Position numbers and translations under genes: made by a program | Notes under the pieces: generated by a model | What the model was told of the DNA's origin: nothing | What the model saw: the letters and a program-made list of their open reading frames with translations, nothing else | The model's database searches: none | Origin: Myroides phaeus | GTDB taxonomy: Bacteria; Bacteroidota; Bacteroidia; Flavobacteriales; Flavobacteriaceae | Direction of reading: 5' to 3' | DNA: 64,000 nucleotides | NCBI RefSeq assembly: GCF_900099675.1 | Contig: NZ_FNDQ01000002.1 | Span: forward strand, 124,001 to 188,000 | Part shown: piece after piece, positions 37,062 through 48,793 of the stretch | How positions within the stretch are numbered: the stretch's first letter is position 1 | How the letters are laid out: each line of letters starts with the position of its first letter

Positions 37062-37092
37062 AAAGTCAGTGGTTTAGGCCACTGACTTTTAT
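37062..37092 (+). terminator. Hairpin terminator between tuf and tRNA-Trp
   Basis: AAAGTCAGTGG (37062-37072) pairs perfectly with CCACTGACTTT (37079-37089), followed by TTATT. With only a short T run it may partly read through into tRNA-Trp and secE. Confidence 0.8.
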
Positions 37093-37098
37093 TAACAA

Positions 37099-37169
37099 AC
37101 GGGTGTAGTTCAAGGGTAGAATAGCGGTCTCCAAAACCGTTGATGGGGGTTCGAATCCCTCCACCCGTG
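37099..37169 (+). tRNA. tRNA-Trp (anticodon CCA)
   Basis: Acceptor arms ACGGGTG and CACCCGT, anticodon stem GCGGT/ACCGT with loop CTCCAAA, T-loop GTTCGAATC, discriminator G. The 3' CCA is not encoded. Between tuf and secE. Confidence 0.95.
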
Positions 37170-37185
37170 CAAAAACAATATAATC

Positions 37186-37383
37186 ATGGCAAAAGTTTTT
37201 AATTACATATCAGAGGCTTTTACGGAGTTAAAAAGTAATGTTACTTGGTCTCCGTGGTCAGATGTTCAACGATACACTATAATTGTTGCTGTCTTTGCTA
37301 TCTTATTTTCCCTTGCAACTTGGGGAGTGGATTCAGGTTTTGGTAAAGTTTTAGGAGTGTTTTATAGTTGGGCGAGAGCATAA
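37186..37383 (+). CDS. secE: Preprotein translocase subunit SecE
   Basis: 65-residue single-span SecE of the SecYEG channel. An amphipathic N-terminal helix (VFNYISEAFTELKSNVTWSP, with the conserved WSPW..V motif) is followed by one membrane helix at about 29-50. The short form is usual in Bacteroidota. It sits 16 bp after tRNA-Trp and 18 bp before nusG. Confidence 0.95.
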   Translation: MAKVFNYISEAFTELKSNVTWSPWSDVQRYTIIVAVFAILFSLATWGVDSGFGKVLGVFYSWARA

Positions 37384-37401
37384 GGAAATAAAAAAAATAT
37401 T

Positions 37402-37956
37402 ATGGCTGATACAAGTGTCAAAAAATGGTATGTGGTTCGTGCAGTAAGTGGACAAGAGAATAAGGTGAAAAATTATATTGAATCTGAAATCTCTCGCTTA
37501 GGTTTAGCTGATTACTTATCACAAGTTTTAGTACCAACTGAGAAAGTTGTTACAATTAATAAGGATGGTAAAAAGAAAACTACAGAGCGTGTTTACTTCC
37601 CAGGCTATGTAATGATTGAAGCAAGTTTGACAGGTGAGGTTCCTCACGTTATTAAATCAATCAATGGAGTTATCGGTTTCTTAGGTGAAACCAGAGGTGG
37701 TGAACCAGTTCCATTGAGAGAATCAGAAGTAAACAGAATGTTAGGTAGGGTTGATGAGTTAGCTGTTAAAGTTGACAAAGGAGCTATTCCTTACACTGTT
37801 GGTGAGTCTGTTAAAGTTACAGATGGACCATTTAATGGATTTGATGGTACAATCGAAAACATTAATGAAGAGAAACGCAAGCTTGAAGTAATGGTTAAGA
37901 TTTTCGGAAGAAAAACACCTTTGGAATTGAGCTTTACGCAAGTAGAAAAATTATAA
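37402..37956 (+). CDS. nusG: Transcription elongation/antitermination factor NusG
   Basis: 184 residues. NGN domain (1-115) starts KKWYVVRAVSGQENKVKNYI and carries VYFPGYVMIEA near 65-76, which contacts the RNA polymerase clamp. The KOW domain follows with GESVKVTDGPFNGFDGTIEN near 133-152. It couples transcription to translation or termination. Sits in the secE-nusG-rplK order with an intergenic hairpin before rplK. Confidence 0.98.
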   Translation: MADTSVKKWYVVRAVSGQENKVKNYIESEISRLGLADYLSQVLVPTEKVVTINKDGKKKTTERVYFPGYVMIEASLTGEVPHVIKSINGVIGFLGETRGGEPVPLRESEVNRMLGRVDELAVKVDKGAIPYTVGESVKVTDGPFNGFDGTIENINEEKRKLEVMVKIFGRKTPLELSFTQVEKL

Positions 37957-37969
37957 TGTTACATACATA

Positions 37970-38006
37970 CACATCTTGCTTCCAATTGAGATGTGCCAAA
38001 TTTTTT
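37970..38006 (+). terminator. Weak hairpin with T run before rplK (possible attenuator)
   Basis: CACATCT (37970-37976) pairs with AGATGTG (37989-37995) over a 12-base loop, and TTTTTT follows at 38001-38006. Weaker than the other terminators; it may tune read-through into rplKAJL. Confidence 0.45.
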
Positions 38007-38011
38007 AAGAA

Positions 38012-38449
38012 ATGGCAAAAGAAATTAGTAAAGTAGTTAAACTACAAGTTAAGGGAGGTGCTGCGAATCCTTCGCCACCGGTTGGACCTGCTTTGGGGGC
38101 TGCTGGAGTTAACATCATGGAGTTCTGTAAACAATTCAATGCAAGAACACAAGATAAACCCGGTAAAGTTTTACCAGTACAAATTACTGTGTACAAAGAC
38201 AAATCATTTGACTTTGTTGTTAAGACGCCACCTGCTGCTGTTCAATTATTAGAGGCTGCGAAAGTGAAAACTGGATCTGGTGAGCCTAATAGAAAAAAAG
38301 TAGCAAGCGTTACTTGGGAACAAGTACGTGCTATTGCGGAAGACAAAATGCCTGATTTAAATGCATTTACTGTTGAAGCGGCTATGAGTATGATAGCTGG
38401 TACTGCAAGATCTATGGGAATAACAGTAACAGGAAATGCTCCTTTTTAA
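38012..38449 (+). CDS. rplK: 50S ribosomal protein uL11
   Basis: 145-residue L11. The N-terminal domain has [20 protein letters not shown] (the PPVGPALG proline loop bound by thiostrepton-type drugs), and the C-terminal RNA-binding domain ends [18 protein letters not shown]. First gene of the rplK-rplA-rplJ-rplL run. Confidence 0.99.
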   Translation: MAKEISKVVKLQVKGGAANPSPPVGPALGAAGVNIMEFCKQFNARTQDKPGKVLPVQITVYKDKSFDFVVKTPPAAVQLLEAAKVKTGSGEPNRKKVASVTWEQVRAIAEDKMPDLNAFTVEAAMSMIAGTARSMGITVTGNAPF

Positions 38450-38467
38450 TTGTAAAAGAAAGAAGAA

Positions 38468-39157
38468 ATGGCAAAATTAACGAAAAAGCAAAAAGAAGCT
38501 GCTGCAAAAATTGAAAAGAATACTTTATATTCTTTGAAAAGTGCATCTGTATTATTAAAAGAAGTTGCTTCTGCAAAATTTGACGAATCTGTAGATATCG
38601 CTGTACGTTTAGGTGTAGACCCTCGTAAAGCAAATCAAATGGTGCGTGGTGTAGTTACTTTACCTCACGGTACAGGTAAAGATGTTAGAGTGTTAGCATT
38701 AGTTACTCCTGATAAAGAAGCTGAAGCTAAAGCTGCTGGTGCTGACTATGTTGGACTAGATGAATACCTTCAAAAAATTAAAGACGGTTGGACAGATGTT
38801 GATGTTATCATCACTATGCCTGCTGTTATGGGGAAATTAGGTCCTTTAGGTCGTATTTTAGGACCAAGAGGTTTAATGCCAAACCCTAAGACAGGTACAG
38901 TTACTATGGACGTAGCGAAAGCTGTTCAAGAAGTAAAAGCTGGTAAAATCGATTTTAAAGTTGATAAAACTGGAATTGTTCACGCTTCTGTTGGTAAAGT
39001 GTCATTTGATGCTGATAAAATTACTGAGAACGCGGCTGAACTTATTCAAACATTAATCAAATTAAAACCAACTGCAGCTAAGGGTACTTATATCAAGTCT
39101 ATTCATATATCTAGTACTATGAGCCCTGCTATTGCTTTAGATCCTAAAGCAGTATAA
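38468..39157 (+). CDS. rplA: 50S ribosomal protein uL1
   Basis: 229-residue L1 of the stalk base. Conserved [20 protein letters not shown] near 45-64, [19 protein letters not shown] near 128-146, and the C-terminal [18 protein letters not shown]. In many bacteria L1 represses its own operon by binding a leader copy of its rRNA site; no such leader was identified here by eye. It follows rplK by 18 bp. Confidence 0.99.
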   Translation: MAKLTKKQKEAAAKIEKNTLYSLKSASVLLKEVASAKFDESVDIAVRLGVDPRKANQMVRGVVTLPHGTGKDVRVLALVTPDKEAEAKAAGADYVGLDEYLQKIKDGWTDVDVIITMPAVMGKLGPLGRILGPRGLMPNPKTGTVTMDVAKAVQEVKAGKIDFKVDKTGIVHASVGKVSFDADKITENAAELIQTLIKLKPTAAKGTYIKSIHISSTMSPAIALDPKAV

Positions 39158-39180
39158 TTGGTAAATAAAAAATTTCACGT

Positions 39181-39669
39181 ATGACTAGAGAACAAAAAGC
39201 AGTAGCGATTGAAGAGTTAAAAGCTAAATTAGCTGAATCAAACATCTTCTATATCACTGATATATCAGGACTTAATGCGGAAGTTACTTCAAACTTTAGA
39301 AAAGCTTGTAACAAAGCTGGAATTAAATTAGAAGTAGTTAAAAACACTTTGCTTGCAAAAGCAATGGAGTCTTCTGACAGAGGTTATGAGGAGTTACCTT
39401 CTATCTTAAAAGGAAATAGTGCTATTATGTTTGCTGATGTTGCTAACGCACCAGCTAAAGTTATTAAAGAGTTCAGAAAGAAAGCTGAGAAACCGGCTAT
39501 CAAAGGTGCTTACATCATGGAAGAAGTGTATGTAGGTGAGAACTTATTAGAAACATTAGTAGCTATTAAATCTAAAGAAGAAGTTATTGGAGAAATCATT
39601 GGATTACTTCAATCTCCAGCTCAAAGAGTTATTTCAGCTCTTAAAAACCAATTTAAAGACGAAGAATAG
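39181..39669 (+). CDS. rplJ: 50S ribosomal protein uL10
   Basis: 162-residue L10 anchoring the L7/L12 stalk. N-terminal domain with FYITDISGLNAEVTSNFRKA near 22-41 and LEVVKNTLLAKAM near 51, then the C-terminal helix (SPAQRVISALKNQF) that binds L7/L12 dimers. It follows rplA by 23 bp, too short for a large leader upstream. The 86-bp gap to rplL holds only a small GTTCA/TGAAC hairpin. Confidence 0.98.
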   Translation: MTREQKAVAIEELKAKLAESNIFYITDISGLNAEVTSNFRKACNKAGIKLEVVKNTLLAKAMESSDRGYEELPSILKGNSAIMFADVANAPAKVIKEFRKKAEKPAIKGAYIMEEVYVGENLLETLVAIKSKEEVIGEIIGLLQSPAQRVISALKNQFKDEE

Positions 39670-39755
39670 TCCTTGTACTAGACTAAGTTTTTAAATGTTC
39701 AAGATGAACGCACATTAATAAATTATATTTTTACAAATCATTAAAAGATAGAAAA

Positions 39756-40124
39756 ATGGCAGATTTGAAACAATTCGCAGAACAATTAGTTAACTTAACA
39801 GTTAAAGAAGTTAACGAATTAGCAACTATATTAAAAGACGAGTACGGAATCGAACCAGCTGCTGCTGCTGTAGTAGTTGCAGGTGGAGCTGAAGGTGGTG
39901 CTGCTGAAGAGCAAACTGAATTCACAGTTGTATTAAAAGAGGCTGGTGCTTCTAAATTAGCTGTAGTTAAAGCTGTTAAAGAATTAACAGGTTTAGGATT
40001 AAAAGAAGCTAAAGATATCGTTGACTCAACTCCAGCAAACATCAAAGAAGGTGTTTCTAAAGATGAGGCAGAAGGTCTTAAAAAATCATTGGAAGAAGCA
40101 GGAGCTGTTGTTGAGCTTAAATAA
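39756..40124 (+). CDS. rplL: 50S ribosomal protein bL12 (L7/L12)
   Basis: 122-residue stalk protein. N-terminal dimerisation helices (about 1-35), an Ala/Gly-rich hinge ([20 protein letters not shown]) and the C-terminal domain with [20 protein letters not shown] and [20 protein letters not shown], which recruits translation factors. The start is the ATG after an A-rich leader. Two adjacent hairpins lie between it and rpoB. Confidence 0.99.
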   Translation: MADLKQFAEQLVNLTVKEVNELATILKDEYGIEPAAAAVVVAGGAEGGAAEEQTEFTVVLKEAGASKLAVVKAVKELTGLGLKEAKDIVDSTPANIKEGVSKDEAEGLKKSLEEAGAVVELK

Positions 40125-40146
40125 GCTTTTTTCAAATAATATTTTA

Positions 40147-40215
40147 GGTTTAGGTCTTGGGATGCGTCCCAAAGGCCTAAACCATTTTGCGTCTAATATA
40201 TTTTGGACGCAAAAT
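40147..40215 (+). terminator. Two consecutive hairpins in the rplL-rpoB gap (probable attenuator)
   Basis: The first hairpin (40147-40183) pairs GGTTTAGG with CCTAAACC and continues to CTTGGGA/TCCCAA with a TGCG loop. The second pairs ATTTTGCGTC (40184-40193) exactly with GACGCAAAAT (40206-40215). Neither has a strong T run, which fits partial termination between ribosomal and RNA polymerase genes, as known at rpoBC in other bacteria. Confidence 0.7.
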
Positions 40216-40252
40216 TCTATTTAAATTCTTAATCAAAATTTTTTGTCCATTG

Positions 40253-43200
40253 ATGATCACAAATCAGACTGAAAGATTAAATTTTGCCTCTACAAAGAAC
40301 ATTCCGGCTTATCCAGATTTTTTGGATATTCAGGTAAAGTCTTTTAAAGATTTCTTTCAATTAGAAACTAAATCTGAAGAGAGAGGTAAGGAAGGTTTAT
40401 ACAATACCTTCATGGAGAACTTCCCGATCACTGATACAAGAAACCAGTTCGTATTGGAGTTCCTTGATTACTTTGTTGATCCTCCTCGTTATTCAATCGA
40501 AGAATGTATTGATAGAGGACTGACTTATAGCGTTCCGTTAAAGGCTCGTTTGAAGTTATACTGTACTGATCCTGAACATGAAGATTTTGAAACTATAGTT
40601 CAAGATGTCTATTTAGGAACAATACCGTATATGGCTCCAAGCGGTACTTTCGTAATCAATGGTGCTGAGCGAGTTGTTGTGTCACAGTTACACCGTTCAC
40701 CTGGTGTTTTCTTTGGACAGTCATTCCATGCAAATGGAACTAAGTTATATTCGGCGAGAGTAATTCCTTTTAAAGGATCATGGATTGAGTTTGCTACCGA
40801 TATTAATAGCGTGATGTATGCTTATATCGATAGAAAGAAAAAATTACCTGTTACAACATTATTCCGTGCAATTGGATTCGAAAGAGACAAGGATATCCTA
40901 GAGATTTTTGACCTTGCAGAGGAAGTTAAAGTATCAAAAACAGGTCTTAAAAAATACATTGGACGAAGACTGGCAGCACGTGTGTTAAACACTTGGCATG
41001 AAGACTTCGTTGATGAGGACACTGGAGAGGTTGTGTCAATTGAGAGAAATGAGATTGTTTTAGACCGTGATACAGTCCTAGATAAAGACAATGTCGAAGA
41101 AATCATTGATGCTAACGTTAAAACTGTTCTTTTACATAAAGAAGACAATAATCAGGCAGATTATGCCATCATACATAATACATTACAGAAGGACCCTACT
41201 AACTCTGAAAAAGAGGCAGTAGAGCACATCTACCGTCAATTGCGTAATGCAGAACCGCCTGATGAGGAGACTGCACGTGGTATTATTGATAAATTGTTCT
41301 TCTCTGATCAACGTTACAATCTAGGTGAAGTTGGTCGTTATAGAATGAACAAGAAATTAAATCTTGATACACCAATTGACAAACAAGTTTTAACAAAAGA
41401 GGATATTATCACTATTGTTAAGTATTTGATTGAATTGATTAATTCAAAAGCTGAGATTGATGATATTGACCACTTATCAAACCGTCGTGTTAGAACAGTA
41501 GGTGAACAATTATCTGCTCAGTTTGGTGTTGGTTTAGCTCGTATGGCAAGAACAATTCGTGAGCGTATGAACGTACGTGATAACGAGGTGTTTACTCCAA
41601 TCGACTTAATTAATGCTAAGACTTTATCGTCAGTTATTAATTCATTTTTTGGAACTAATCAGTTATCTCAGTTCATGGACCAAACGAATCCATTGGCAGA
41701 GATTACACACAAACGTCGTTTATCAGCTTTAGGACCTGGAGGTTTATCTAGAGAAAGAGCAGGTTTCGAGGTGCGTGACGTTCACTACACTCACTACGGA
41801 CGCTTATGTCCTATTGAGACACCAGAGGGACCAAACATTGGTTTGATTTCGTCGTTAGCTGTTTATGCTAAAGTAAATAATATGGGATTCATCGAGACTC
41901 CTTACCGTCCTGTTGTAAACGGACAAGTGGATATCATAAATGATCCTATATATTTAAGTGCTGAAGAAGAGGAAGGTAAATTAATTGCACAAGCTAACGT
42001 ACCTGTAGACGCAGTTGGTAATATGACTGACGAGCGTGTAGTTGTTAAAGAGGAAGGGGATTTCCCAGTAGTTGAACCGAAAGATATTCACTATACTGAC
42101 GTTGCTCCTAACCAAATTGCTTCTATTTCTGCATCTTTGATTCCTTTCTTAGAGCATGATGATGCCAACCGCGCATTGATGGGATCTAACATGATGCGTC
42201 AAGCAGTTCCTTTATTACGTCCTGAATCTCCAATTGTAGGTACGGGATTAGAAAGACAAGTGGCTTCTGATTCACGTGTTTTAATTAACGCTGAAGGAGA
42301 AGGTACTGTTGAGTATGTTGATGCTCAAAAAATCATTATTAAGTATGATCGTACTGATGAAGAACGTCTAATTAGTTTTGATCCAGATGAGAAAACATAC
42401 AACTTAATTAAGTTTAGAAAAACTAACCAAAGTACAAGTATCAACTTGAAACCAATCGTAAGAAGAGGTGATAGAGTTACTAAAGGTCAAGTGCTTTGTG
42501 AAGGTTATGCTACTCAATTAGGAGAGTTAGCTTTAGGACGTAACTTGAAAGTGGCGTTTATGCCATGGAAAGGGTACAACTTCGAGGATGCTATCGTAAT
42601 TTCTGAGAAAGTAGTACGTGAAGATATTTTTACATCTATTCATATTGATGATTATACATTAGAGGTTAGAGATACTAAATTAGGTAATGAAGAGTTAACT
42701 AATGATATCCCTAACGTTAGTGAGGAGGCAACAAAAGACTTAGATGAAAACGGTATGATTCGTATCGGTGCTGAAGTAAAACCTGGTGATATTTTAATTG
42801 GTAAGATTACTCCTAAAGGAGAATCAGATCCAACTCCAGAAGAGAAATTACTTCGCGCAATCTTTGGTGATAAAGCTGGAGACGTTAAAGATGCTTCATT
42901 AAAAGCTTCACCATCTTTAAGAGGTGTAGTTTTAGATAAGAAATTGTTCGCAAGAGCAGTAAAAGATAAACGTAAACGTTCTAAAGATAAAGACGAGTTG
43001 GCTTTATTAGAGACTAAGTTTGAAGTTAAATTCAACGAGTTAAAAGAGCGTTTAGTTGAAAAATTATTCTTCATCGTGAATGGTAAAACATCTCAAGGTG
43101 TATTGAATGATTTAGGAGAGGAAATTTTACCAAAAGGTAAGAAATTCACTCAAAAAATGTTATATGCTGTTGATGACTTCGCTCATTTAACAAAAGGACA

Positions 43201-44065
43201 ATGGACAACTGATGAGGATACTAATGGTATGATCACAGACTTGATTCACAACTACAAAATCAAATTGAACGATCTTCAAGGAGTTCTTAGAAGAGAGAAA
43301 TTTATGATTACTGTAGGAGATGAGTTACCATCAGGAATTTTAAAATTAGCAAAAGTTTATATAGCTAAGAAACGTAAATTACGTGTAGGTGATAAAATGG
43401 CAGGACGTCACGGTAACAAAGGTATCGTAGCGAGAATCGTTAGAGACGAGGACATGCCATTCTTAGAAGATGGAACACCAGTTGATATTGTGTTGAATCC
43501 ACTTGGGGTACCTTCTCGTATGAACATCGGTCAGATTTATGAAACAGTATTAGGATGGGCTGGACAAAAACTTGGTAAAAAGTTTGCGACACCTATTTTT
43601 GATGGTGCTGAATTAGATCAGATTAATGCGCTTACAGATGAGGCAGGAATTCCTCGTTTTGGACACACTTATCTATATGATGGTGGTACAGGAGAAAGAT
43701 TCCACCAGAGAGCAACAGTTGGTGTTATCTACATGCTGAAATTAGGACACATGGTTGATGATAAGATGCACGCACGTTCTATTGGTCCTTACTCATTGAT
43801 TACGCAACAACCATTAGGAGGTAAGGCTCAGTTTGGTGGTCAGCGTTTTGGAGAGATGGAGGTATGGGCTTTAGAAGCATACGGAGCATCAAGTACACTA
43901 CGTGAAATCTTGACGGTAAAATCGGATGACGTTATTGGTAGAGCGAAAACTTACGAAGCAATCGTTAAAGGAGAAACTATGCCAGAGCCAGGATTACCTG
44001 AATCATTCAATGTATTGATGCATGAATTAAAAGGTCTTGGATTAGACATCAGATTAGAAGAATAA
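40253..44065 (+). CDS. rpoB: DNA-directed RNA polymerase subunit beta
   Basis: 1270 residues from the ATG at 40253 ([11 protein letters not shown]). A longer frame beginning with TTG at 40187 would start within the second intergenic hairpin and has no family likeness. Motifs include the rifampicin-region [17 protein letters not shown] with [14 protein letters not shown], the catalytic-face [14 protein letters not shown], and the C-terminal [17 protein letters not shown] shared with the beta' contact. All rifampicin cluster residues seen are of the sensitive type by eye. 69 bp precede rpoC. Confidence 0.99.
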   Translation: MITNQTERLNFASTKNIPAYPDFLDIQVKSFKDFFQLETKSEERGKEGLYNTFMENFPITDTRNQFVLEFLDYFVDPPRYSIEECIDRGLTYSVPLKARLKLYCTDPEHEDFETIVQDVYLGTIPYMAPSGTFVINGAERVVVSQLHRSPGVFFGQSFHANGTKLYSARVIPFKGSWIEFATDINSVMYAYIDRKKKLPVTTLFRAIGFERDKDILEIFDLAEEVKVSKTGLKKYIGRRLAARVLNTWHEDFVDEDTGEVVSIERNEIVLDRDTVLDKDNVEEIIDANVKTVLLHKEDNNQADYAIIHNTLQKDPTNSEKEAVEHIYRQLRNAEPPDEETARGIIDKLFFSDQRYNLGEVGRYRMNKKLNLDTPIDKQVLTKEDIITIVKYLIELINSKAEIDDIDHLSNRRVRTVGEQLSAQFGVGLARMARTIRERMNVRDNEVFTPIDLINAKTLSSVINSFFGTNQLSQFMDQTNPLAEITHKRRLSALGPGGLSRERAGFEVRDVHYTHYGRLCPIETPEGPNIGLISSLAVYAKVNNMGFIETPYRPVVNGQVDIINDPIYLSAEEEEGKLIAQANVPVDAVGNMTDERVVVKEEGDFPVVEPKDIHYTDVAPNQIASISASLIPFLEHDDANRALMGSNMMRQAVPLLRPESPIVGTGLERQVASDSRVLINAEGEGTVEYVDAQKIIIKYDRTDEERLISFDPDEKTYNLIKFRKTNQSTSINLKPIVRRGDRVTKGQVLCEGYATQLGELALGRNLKVAFMPWKGYNFEDAIVISEKVVREDIFTSIHIDDYTLEVRDTKLGNEELTNDIPNVSEEATKDLDENGMIRIGAEVKPGDILIGKITPKGESDPTPEEKLLRAIFGDKAGDVKDASLKASPSLRGVVLDKKLFARAVKDKRKRSKDKDELALLETKFEVKFNELKERLVEKLFFIVNGKTSQGVLNDLGEEILPKGKKFTQKMLYAVDDFAHLTKGQWTTDEDTNGMITDLIHNYKIKLNDLQGVLRREKFMITVGDELPSGILKLAKVYIAKKRKLRVGDKMAGRHGNKGIVARIVRDEDMPFLEDGTPVDIVLNPLGVPSRMNIGQIYETVLGWAGQKLGKKFATPIFDGAELDQINALTDEAGIPRFGHTYLYDGGTGERFHQRATVGVIYMLKLGHMVDDKMHARSIGPYSLITQQPLGGKAQFGGQRFGEMEVWALEAYGASSTLREILTVKSDDVIGRAKTYEAIVKGETMPEPGLPESFNVLMHELKGLGLDIRLEE

Positions 44066-44077
44066 ACTAAGATTATA

Positions 44078-44103
44078 GGGTAAGCAGTTAACGCTGCTTA
44101 CTC
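44078..44103 (+). other. Hairpin in rpoB-rpoC gap
   Basis: GGGTAAGCAG pairs with CTGCTTACTC around a TTAACG loop (arms about 44078-44087 and 44094-44103). No strong T run follows, so processing or pausing is as likely as termination. Confidence 0.55.
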
Positions 44104-44134
44104 TTTATCATACACTTTAACAAGTAAGTTTACC

Positions 44135-47100
44135 ATGAATAAAAATAAAGAGAAAAATACCGTAAAAAGGTTTAATAAAATCTCAATAGGTTTAGCTTCT
44201 CCAGAATCTATTCTAGCAGAATCGAGAGGTGAGGTTTTGAAACCTGAAACAATTAACTATCGTACTCATAAACCAGAACGTGATGGTCTTTTCTGTGAAC
44301 GTATTTTCGGTCCTGTAAAAGATTATGAGTGTGCTTGTGGTAAGTATAAAAGAATCCGTTACAAGGGGATCGTATGTGACCGTTGTGGGGTTGAAGTTAC
44401 TGAGAAGAAAGTACGTAGAGATAGAGTTGGTCACATCAATTTAGTTGTGCCTATTGCTCACATTTGGTACTTCCGTTCTTTACCTAACAAAATTGGTTAT
44501 ATCTTAGGACTTCCGTCTAAGAAATTAGATATGATTATTTACTATGAACGTTATGTAGTTATTCAAGCTGGTATAGCTAAGAACGTTGATGGTGAACCTT
44601 TAAATCGTTTAGATTTCTTAACTGAAGAGGAGTATTTGAATATCTGCGATACTCTTCCAATGGAAAATCAATATTTAGATGATACAGATCCTAATAAATT
44701 TATCGCCAAAATGGGTGCTGAATGTATTATGGATTTATTAGCAACTACTGACTTAGATAAGTTATCTTACACTTTACGTCATGCTGCTAATAATGAAACA
44801 TCTAAACAAAGAAAAACTGAAGCGTTAAAACGTCTTCAAGTTGTAGAGTCTTTCCGTGAGTCTAATTTAAACCGCGAGAATAGACCTGAGTGGATGATCT
44901 TGAAAGTAATTCCTGTTATTCCACCAGAATTACGTCCATTAGTTCCATTGGATGGTGGTCGTTTTGCTACTTCTGATTTGAATGATTTATATCGTCGTGT
45001 AATCATTAGAAACAACCGTTTAAAACGTTTAATGGAGATCAAAGCTCCTGAAGTAATTTTACGTAATGAAAAACGTATGCTTCAAGAAGCTGTAGATTCA
45101 TTATTTGACAACACAAGAAAATCTTCTGCTGTTAAAACTGAATCTAACCGTCCTTTGAAATCTCTTTCTGATTCATTGAAAGGTAAACAAGGTCGTTTCC
45201 GTCAAAACTTATTAGGTAAACGTGTTGACTATTCTGCTCGTTCGGTAATTGTTGTTGGACCAGAATTGAAATTATACGAATGCGGATTGCCAAAAGATAT
45301 GGCAGCTGAATTATACAAACCTTTCGTTATTCGTAAGTTGATCGAAAGAGGAATTGTTAAGACAGTAAAATCTGCTAAGAAAATTATAGATAAGAAAGAA
45401 CCAGTTGTTTGGGATATCTTAGAAAACGTGATTAAAGGACACCCGGTATTATTAAACCGTGCTCCTACGTTACACAGATTGGGTATTCAAGCTTTCCAAC
45501 CTAAGTTAATCGAAGGTAAAGCTATTCAATTACACCCATTAGTGTGTACGGCATTCAACGCCGATTTCGATGGTGACCAGATGGCAGTTCACTTACCTCT
45601 TGGACCAGAAGCAATCCTTGAGTCTCAATTATTGATGTTAGCTTCTCACAATATCTTGAACCCTGCCAATGGTGCACCTATTACTGTACCGTCTCAGGAT
45701 ATGGTTCTTGGATTATATTACATGACTAAGTTACGTAAGAGTACTCCAGAAGAAATTGTGTTAGGTGAAGGATTGACTTTTTACTCTGTAGAGGAAGTAC
45801 ATATTGCAATTAACGAAGGTAAATTAGAATTAAATGCTGGTGTTAAAGTTCGTGCAAAAGACTATAATGAAGCAGGTGAATTAGTTTACCAAATCATAGA
45901 AACAACTGCAGGTAGAATTTTATTTAACGAAGTTGTACCAGAAGTTGCAGGTTATATTAATGAGGTATTGACTAAAAAATCTTTAAGAGATATTATTGGT
46001 CGTATTCTTAGTATTACTGATGTACCAACAACTGCTGCGTTCTTGGATGATATTAAGAGCATGGGATACGGTTATGCATTCCGTGGTGGATTATCATTCA
46101 GTTTAGGGGATATTATTATTCCTCCACGTAAGCAAGAGTTGATTGATGATGCTAACCAACAAGTAGATCATATTACTATGAACTATAACATGGGGCTTAT
46201 CACTAACAACGAGCGTTACAATCAGGTTATTGATGTTTGGACTTCTACAAACGCAATGTTAACTGAATTAGCGATGAAGAACATTCGTGAAGATAAACAA
46301 GGATTTAACTCAGTATACATGATGTTGGATTCTGGAGCGAGGGGTTCTAAAGAGCAGATTCGTCAGTTAACTGGTATGCGTGGTTTGATGGCTAAACCTA
46401 AAAAATCTACTGCTGGTGGTGGTGAAATTATTGAGAATCCAATTCTTTCTAACTTTAAAGAAGGTCTTTCGATTTTAGAGTATTTCATTTCTACTCACGG
46501 TGCTCGTAAAGGTCTTGCGGATACGGCGTTAAAAACAGCGGATGCTGGATACTTAACTCGTCGTCTACATGACGTTGCACAGGATGTAATTGTTAATTCA
46601 GTTGACTGTGGTACTTTAAGAGGAATTGATGTTAAGCCACTTAAGAAAAATGAAGAGGTTATCGAATCATTAGGGGAAAGAGTTTTAGGACGTGTTGCTC
46701 TTAATGCTGTAGTTAATCCTTTAAATTCTGAGGTGATTGTTGATGCTGGTGAAGAAATTACTGAGGCTATCGCAAAAGCTATTAACGCTGCTCCAATTGA
46801 GTCTGTTGAAGTTAGATCTCCACTTACTTGTGAAGCTAAAGTTGGAATCTGTGCTAAATGTTACGGACGTAACTTAGCAACTGCAAGAATGGTTCAAAGA
46901 GGTGAAGCTGTAGGGGTTATTGCTGCTCAGTCTATTGGTGAGCCTGGTACACAGTTAACATTAAGAACATTCCACGTAGGGGGTACTGCTGGTAATATTT
47001 CTGAAACATCAAGTATTAAAGCTAAGTTTAAAGGTCGTCTTGAAATGGAAGACTTAAAAACTGTAGCAGGTGAGGATAATGAAGGAAATGCAATTAATAT

Positions 47101-48430
47101 TGTAATTTCTCGTTCTACTGAAGCTAAATTATACGATGCTAACACTGGAATTTTATTAACTACTAATAACATCCCTTATGGTTCTACTATTTACGTTAAA
47201 GATGGTGACGTTGTTGAAAACGATACTGTAATCTGTAAATGGGATCCTTATAATGGTGTGATTGTTTCTGAGTTTACTGGTAAAGTTGCTTATGAAGATA
47301 TCGAACAAGGACAAACGTTCATGGTTGAGATCGATGAGCAAACAGGATTCCAAGAAAAAGTTATTACTGAATCAAGAAACAAAAAATTAATTCCTACTTT
47401 ATTAATTTATGGTAAAGATGGTGAGTTAATACGTTCATACAACTTGCCTGTAGGTTCTCACTTAATGGTAAATGATGGAGATAAAATTAAAGCTGGTAAA
47501 GTTTTAGTTAAGATTCCTCGTCATACATCAAAAGCAGGGGATATTACTGGAGGTTTACCTAGAATTACTGAGTTGTTAGAGGCTCGTAATCCTTCAAACC
47601 CAGCTGTAGTATCTGAAATTGATGGTGTAGTATCATTTGGTAAGATCAAAAGAGGTAACAGAGAGATCATTGTTGAATCTAAAACAGGAGATGTTAGAAA
47701 ATACTTAGTTAAGTTATCTAACCAAATCTTAGTTCAAGAGAATGACTATGTGAAAGCTGGTTTACCATTATCAGACGGAGCTATTACTCCAGACGATATT
47801 TTAAGAATTCAAGGACCATCTGCTGTTCAACAGTATTTAGTAAATGAGATTCAAGAAGTATACCGTCTTCAAGGGGTAAAAATTAGTGATAAACACTTTG
47901 AAGTGGTTATCCGTCAAATGATGCGTAAAGTTAAAATCCAAGATCCAGGAGATACATTATTCTTAGAAGATCAATTAGTTCACGCAGGTGACTTTATCCA
48001 AGAGAATGATAGATTGTACGGAATGAAGGTTGTAGTTGACGCTGGAGAATCTGATAACCTTGTAGAAGGACAGATTGTTACAACGAGAGAATTACGTGAT
48101 GAAAACTCTTTATTGAAACGTGAGGATAAAAACTTAGTAGTAACGCGTGATGTTATGCCTGCTACTGGTACTCCAATGCTTCAAGGTATTACAAGAGCAT
48201 CATTACAAACTAAATCGTTCATCTCTGCTGCATCGTTCCAGGAAACAACTAAGGTGTTAAACGAAGCTGCTGTTGCAGGTAAAGTAGATGGCTTAAGTGG
48301 ATTGAAGGAGAACGTTATTGTTGGTCATAGAATTCCTGCTGGTACAGGGATGCGCTCTTATGAAAGCATCGTTGTAAGTAGTTTGGAAGACGATGGTTTT
48401 TTAGATAAAGAAAACGAATTAAATTTCTAA
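44135..48430 (+). CDS. rpoC: DNA-directed RNA polymerase subunit beta'
   Basis: 1431 residues. The N-terminal zinc ribbon has the cysteines of [20 protein letters not shown] near 66-86. The active-site motif [12 protein letters not shown] places catalytic Asp477, Asp479 and Asp481, which hold the Mg2+. The second Zn site is at CGTLRG...[13 protein letters not shown]. The trigger-loop and bridge-helix regions follow ([20 protein letters not shown]). Ends LDKENELNF. The DUF3467 gene follows after 3 bp. Confidence 0.99.
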   Translation: MNKNKEKNTVKRFNKISIGLASPESILAESRGEVLKPETINYRTHKPERDGLFCERIFGPVKDYECACGKYKRIRYKGIVCDRCGVEVTEKKVRRDRVGHINLVVPIAHIWYFRSLPNKIGYILGLPSKKLDMIIYYERYVVIQAGIAKNVDGEPLNRLDFLTEEEYLNICDTLPMENQYLDDTDPNKFIAKMGAECIMDLLATTDLDKLSYTLRHAANNETSKQRKTEALKRLQVVESFRESNLNRENRPEWMILKVIPVIPPELRPLVPLDGGRFATSDLNDLYRRVIIRNNRLKRLMEIKAPEVILRNEKRMLQEAVDSLFDNTRKSSAVKTESNRPLKSLSDSLKGKQGRFRQNLLGKRVDYSARSVIVVGPELKLYECGLPKDMAAELYKPFVIRKLIERGIVKTVKSAKKIIDKKEPVVWDILENVIKGHPVLLNRAPTLHRLGIQAFQPKLIEGKAIQLHPLVCTAFNADFDGDQMAVHLPLGPEAILESQLLMLASHNILNPANGAPITVPSQDMVLGLYYMTKLRKSTPEEIVLGEGLTFYSVEEVHIAINEGKLELNAGVKVRAKDYNEAGELVYQIIETTAGRILFNEVVPEVAGYINEVLTKKSLRDIIGRILSITDVPTTAAFLDDIKSMGYGYAFRGGLSFSLGDIIIPPRKQELIDDANQQVDHITMNYNMGLITNNERYNQVIDVWTSTNAMLTELAMKNIREDKQGFNSVYMMLDSGARGSKEQIRQLTGMRGLMAKPKKSTAGGGEIIENPILSNFKEGLSILEYFISTHGARKGLADTALKTADAGYLTRRLHDVAQDVIVNSVDCGTLRGIDVKPLKKNEEVIESLGERVLGRVALNAVVNPLNSEVIVDAGEEITEAIAKAINAAPIESVEVRSPLTCEAKVGICAKCYGRNLATARMVQRGEAVGVIAAQSIGEPGTQLTLRTFHVGGTAGNISETSSIKAKFKGRLEMEDLKTVAGEDNEGNAINIVISRSTEAKLYDANTGILLTTNNIPYGSTIYVKDGDVVENDTVICKWDPYNGVIVSEFTGKVAYEDIEQGQTFMVEIDEQTGFQEKVITESRNKKLIPTLLIYGKDGELIRSYNLPVGSHLMVNDGDKIKAGKVLVKIPRHTSKAGDITGGLPRITELLEARNPSNPAVVSEIDGVVSFGKIKRGNREIIVESKTGDVRKYLVKLSNQILVQENDYVKAGLPLSDGAITPDDILRIQGPSAVQQYLVNEIQEVYRLQGVKISDKHFEVVIRQMMRKVKIQDPGDTLFLEDQLVHAGDFIQENDRLYGMKVVVDAGESDNLVEGQIVTTRELRDENSLLKREDKNLVVTRDVMPATGTPMLQGITRASLQTKSFISAASFQETTKVLNEAAVAGKVDGLSGLKENVIVGHRIPAGTGMRSYESIVVSSLEDDGFLDKENELNF

Positions 48431-48433
48431 GAA

Positions 48434-48742
48434 ATGAATGAGGAACAGAATCAATTCAATATTGAATTGGATGAAGTAACTGCTGAAGGTACTTTTTCAA
48501 ATTTGGCTATTATTAATCATTCAAACACTGAGTTTGTAGTTGATTTTGTGAATATCATGCCAGGTGTGCCTAAGGCAAAAGTGAAGTCGAGAATCATTTT
48601 GACGCCAGAGCATGCTAAAAGGTTATTAACAGCATTGCAAGATAATATTCAACGTTTCGAGGCGAATAATGGAGAGATAAAGGATGTGGATTCATCACCG
48701 AGTTTATCAACTATTAATTTTGGTCCCAAAGGACAGGCTTAA
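48434..48742 (+). CDS. DUF3467-family protein
   Basis: 102-residue protein of family DUF3467. Recognisable are YSNLAIINHS-type (FSNLAIINHSNTEFVVDFVN) near 20-39, MPGVPKAKVKSRIILTPEHA near 42-61, and AKRLLTALQDNIQRFE. Function not known to me. It starts 3 bp after the rpoC stop and is followed by a strong terminator, so it is the last gene of the rpo operon and probably expressed with it. No membrane segment. Confidence 0.9.
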   Translation: MNEEQNQFNIELDEVTAEGTFSNLAIINHSNTEFVVDFVNIMPGVPKAKVKSRIILTPEHAKRLLTALQDNIQRFEANNGEIKDVDSSPSLSTINFGPKGQA

Positions 48743-48758
48743 TTGTTAAGATATAAAG

Positions 48759-48793
48759 AAAAAGGTCTACTAGAAATAGTAGACCTTTTTTTA
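48759..48793 (+). terminator. Terminator of the rpoBC operon
   Basis: AAAAAGGTCTACTA (48759-48772), GAAA tetraloop, TAGTAGACCTTTTT (48777-48790), then T residues. Perfect 14-bp stem. Confidence 0.95.

Noticed and set aside
39731..40135. 134-codon minus-strand ORF over rplL
   Set aside because: Antisense shadow of the rplL gene; Ala/Ser/Thr-rich composition arises from the Ala/Glu-rich rplL codons.
40187..40252. Upstream extension of rpoB from a TTG
   Set aside because: The extension runs through the second intergenic hairpin and does not resemble any RpoB N-terminus; the ATG at 40253 does.
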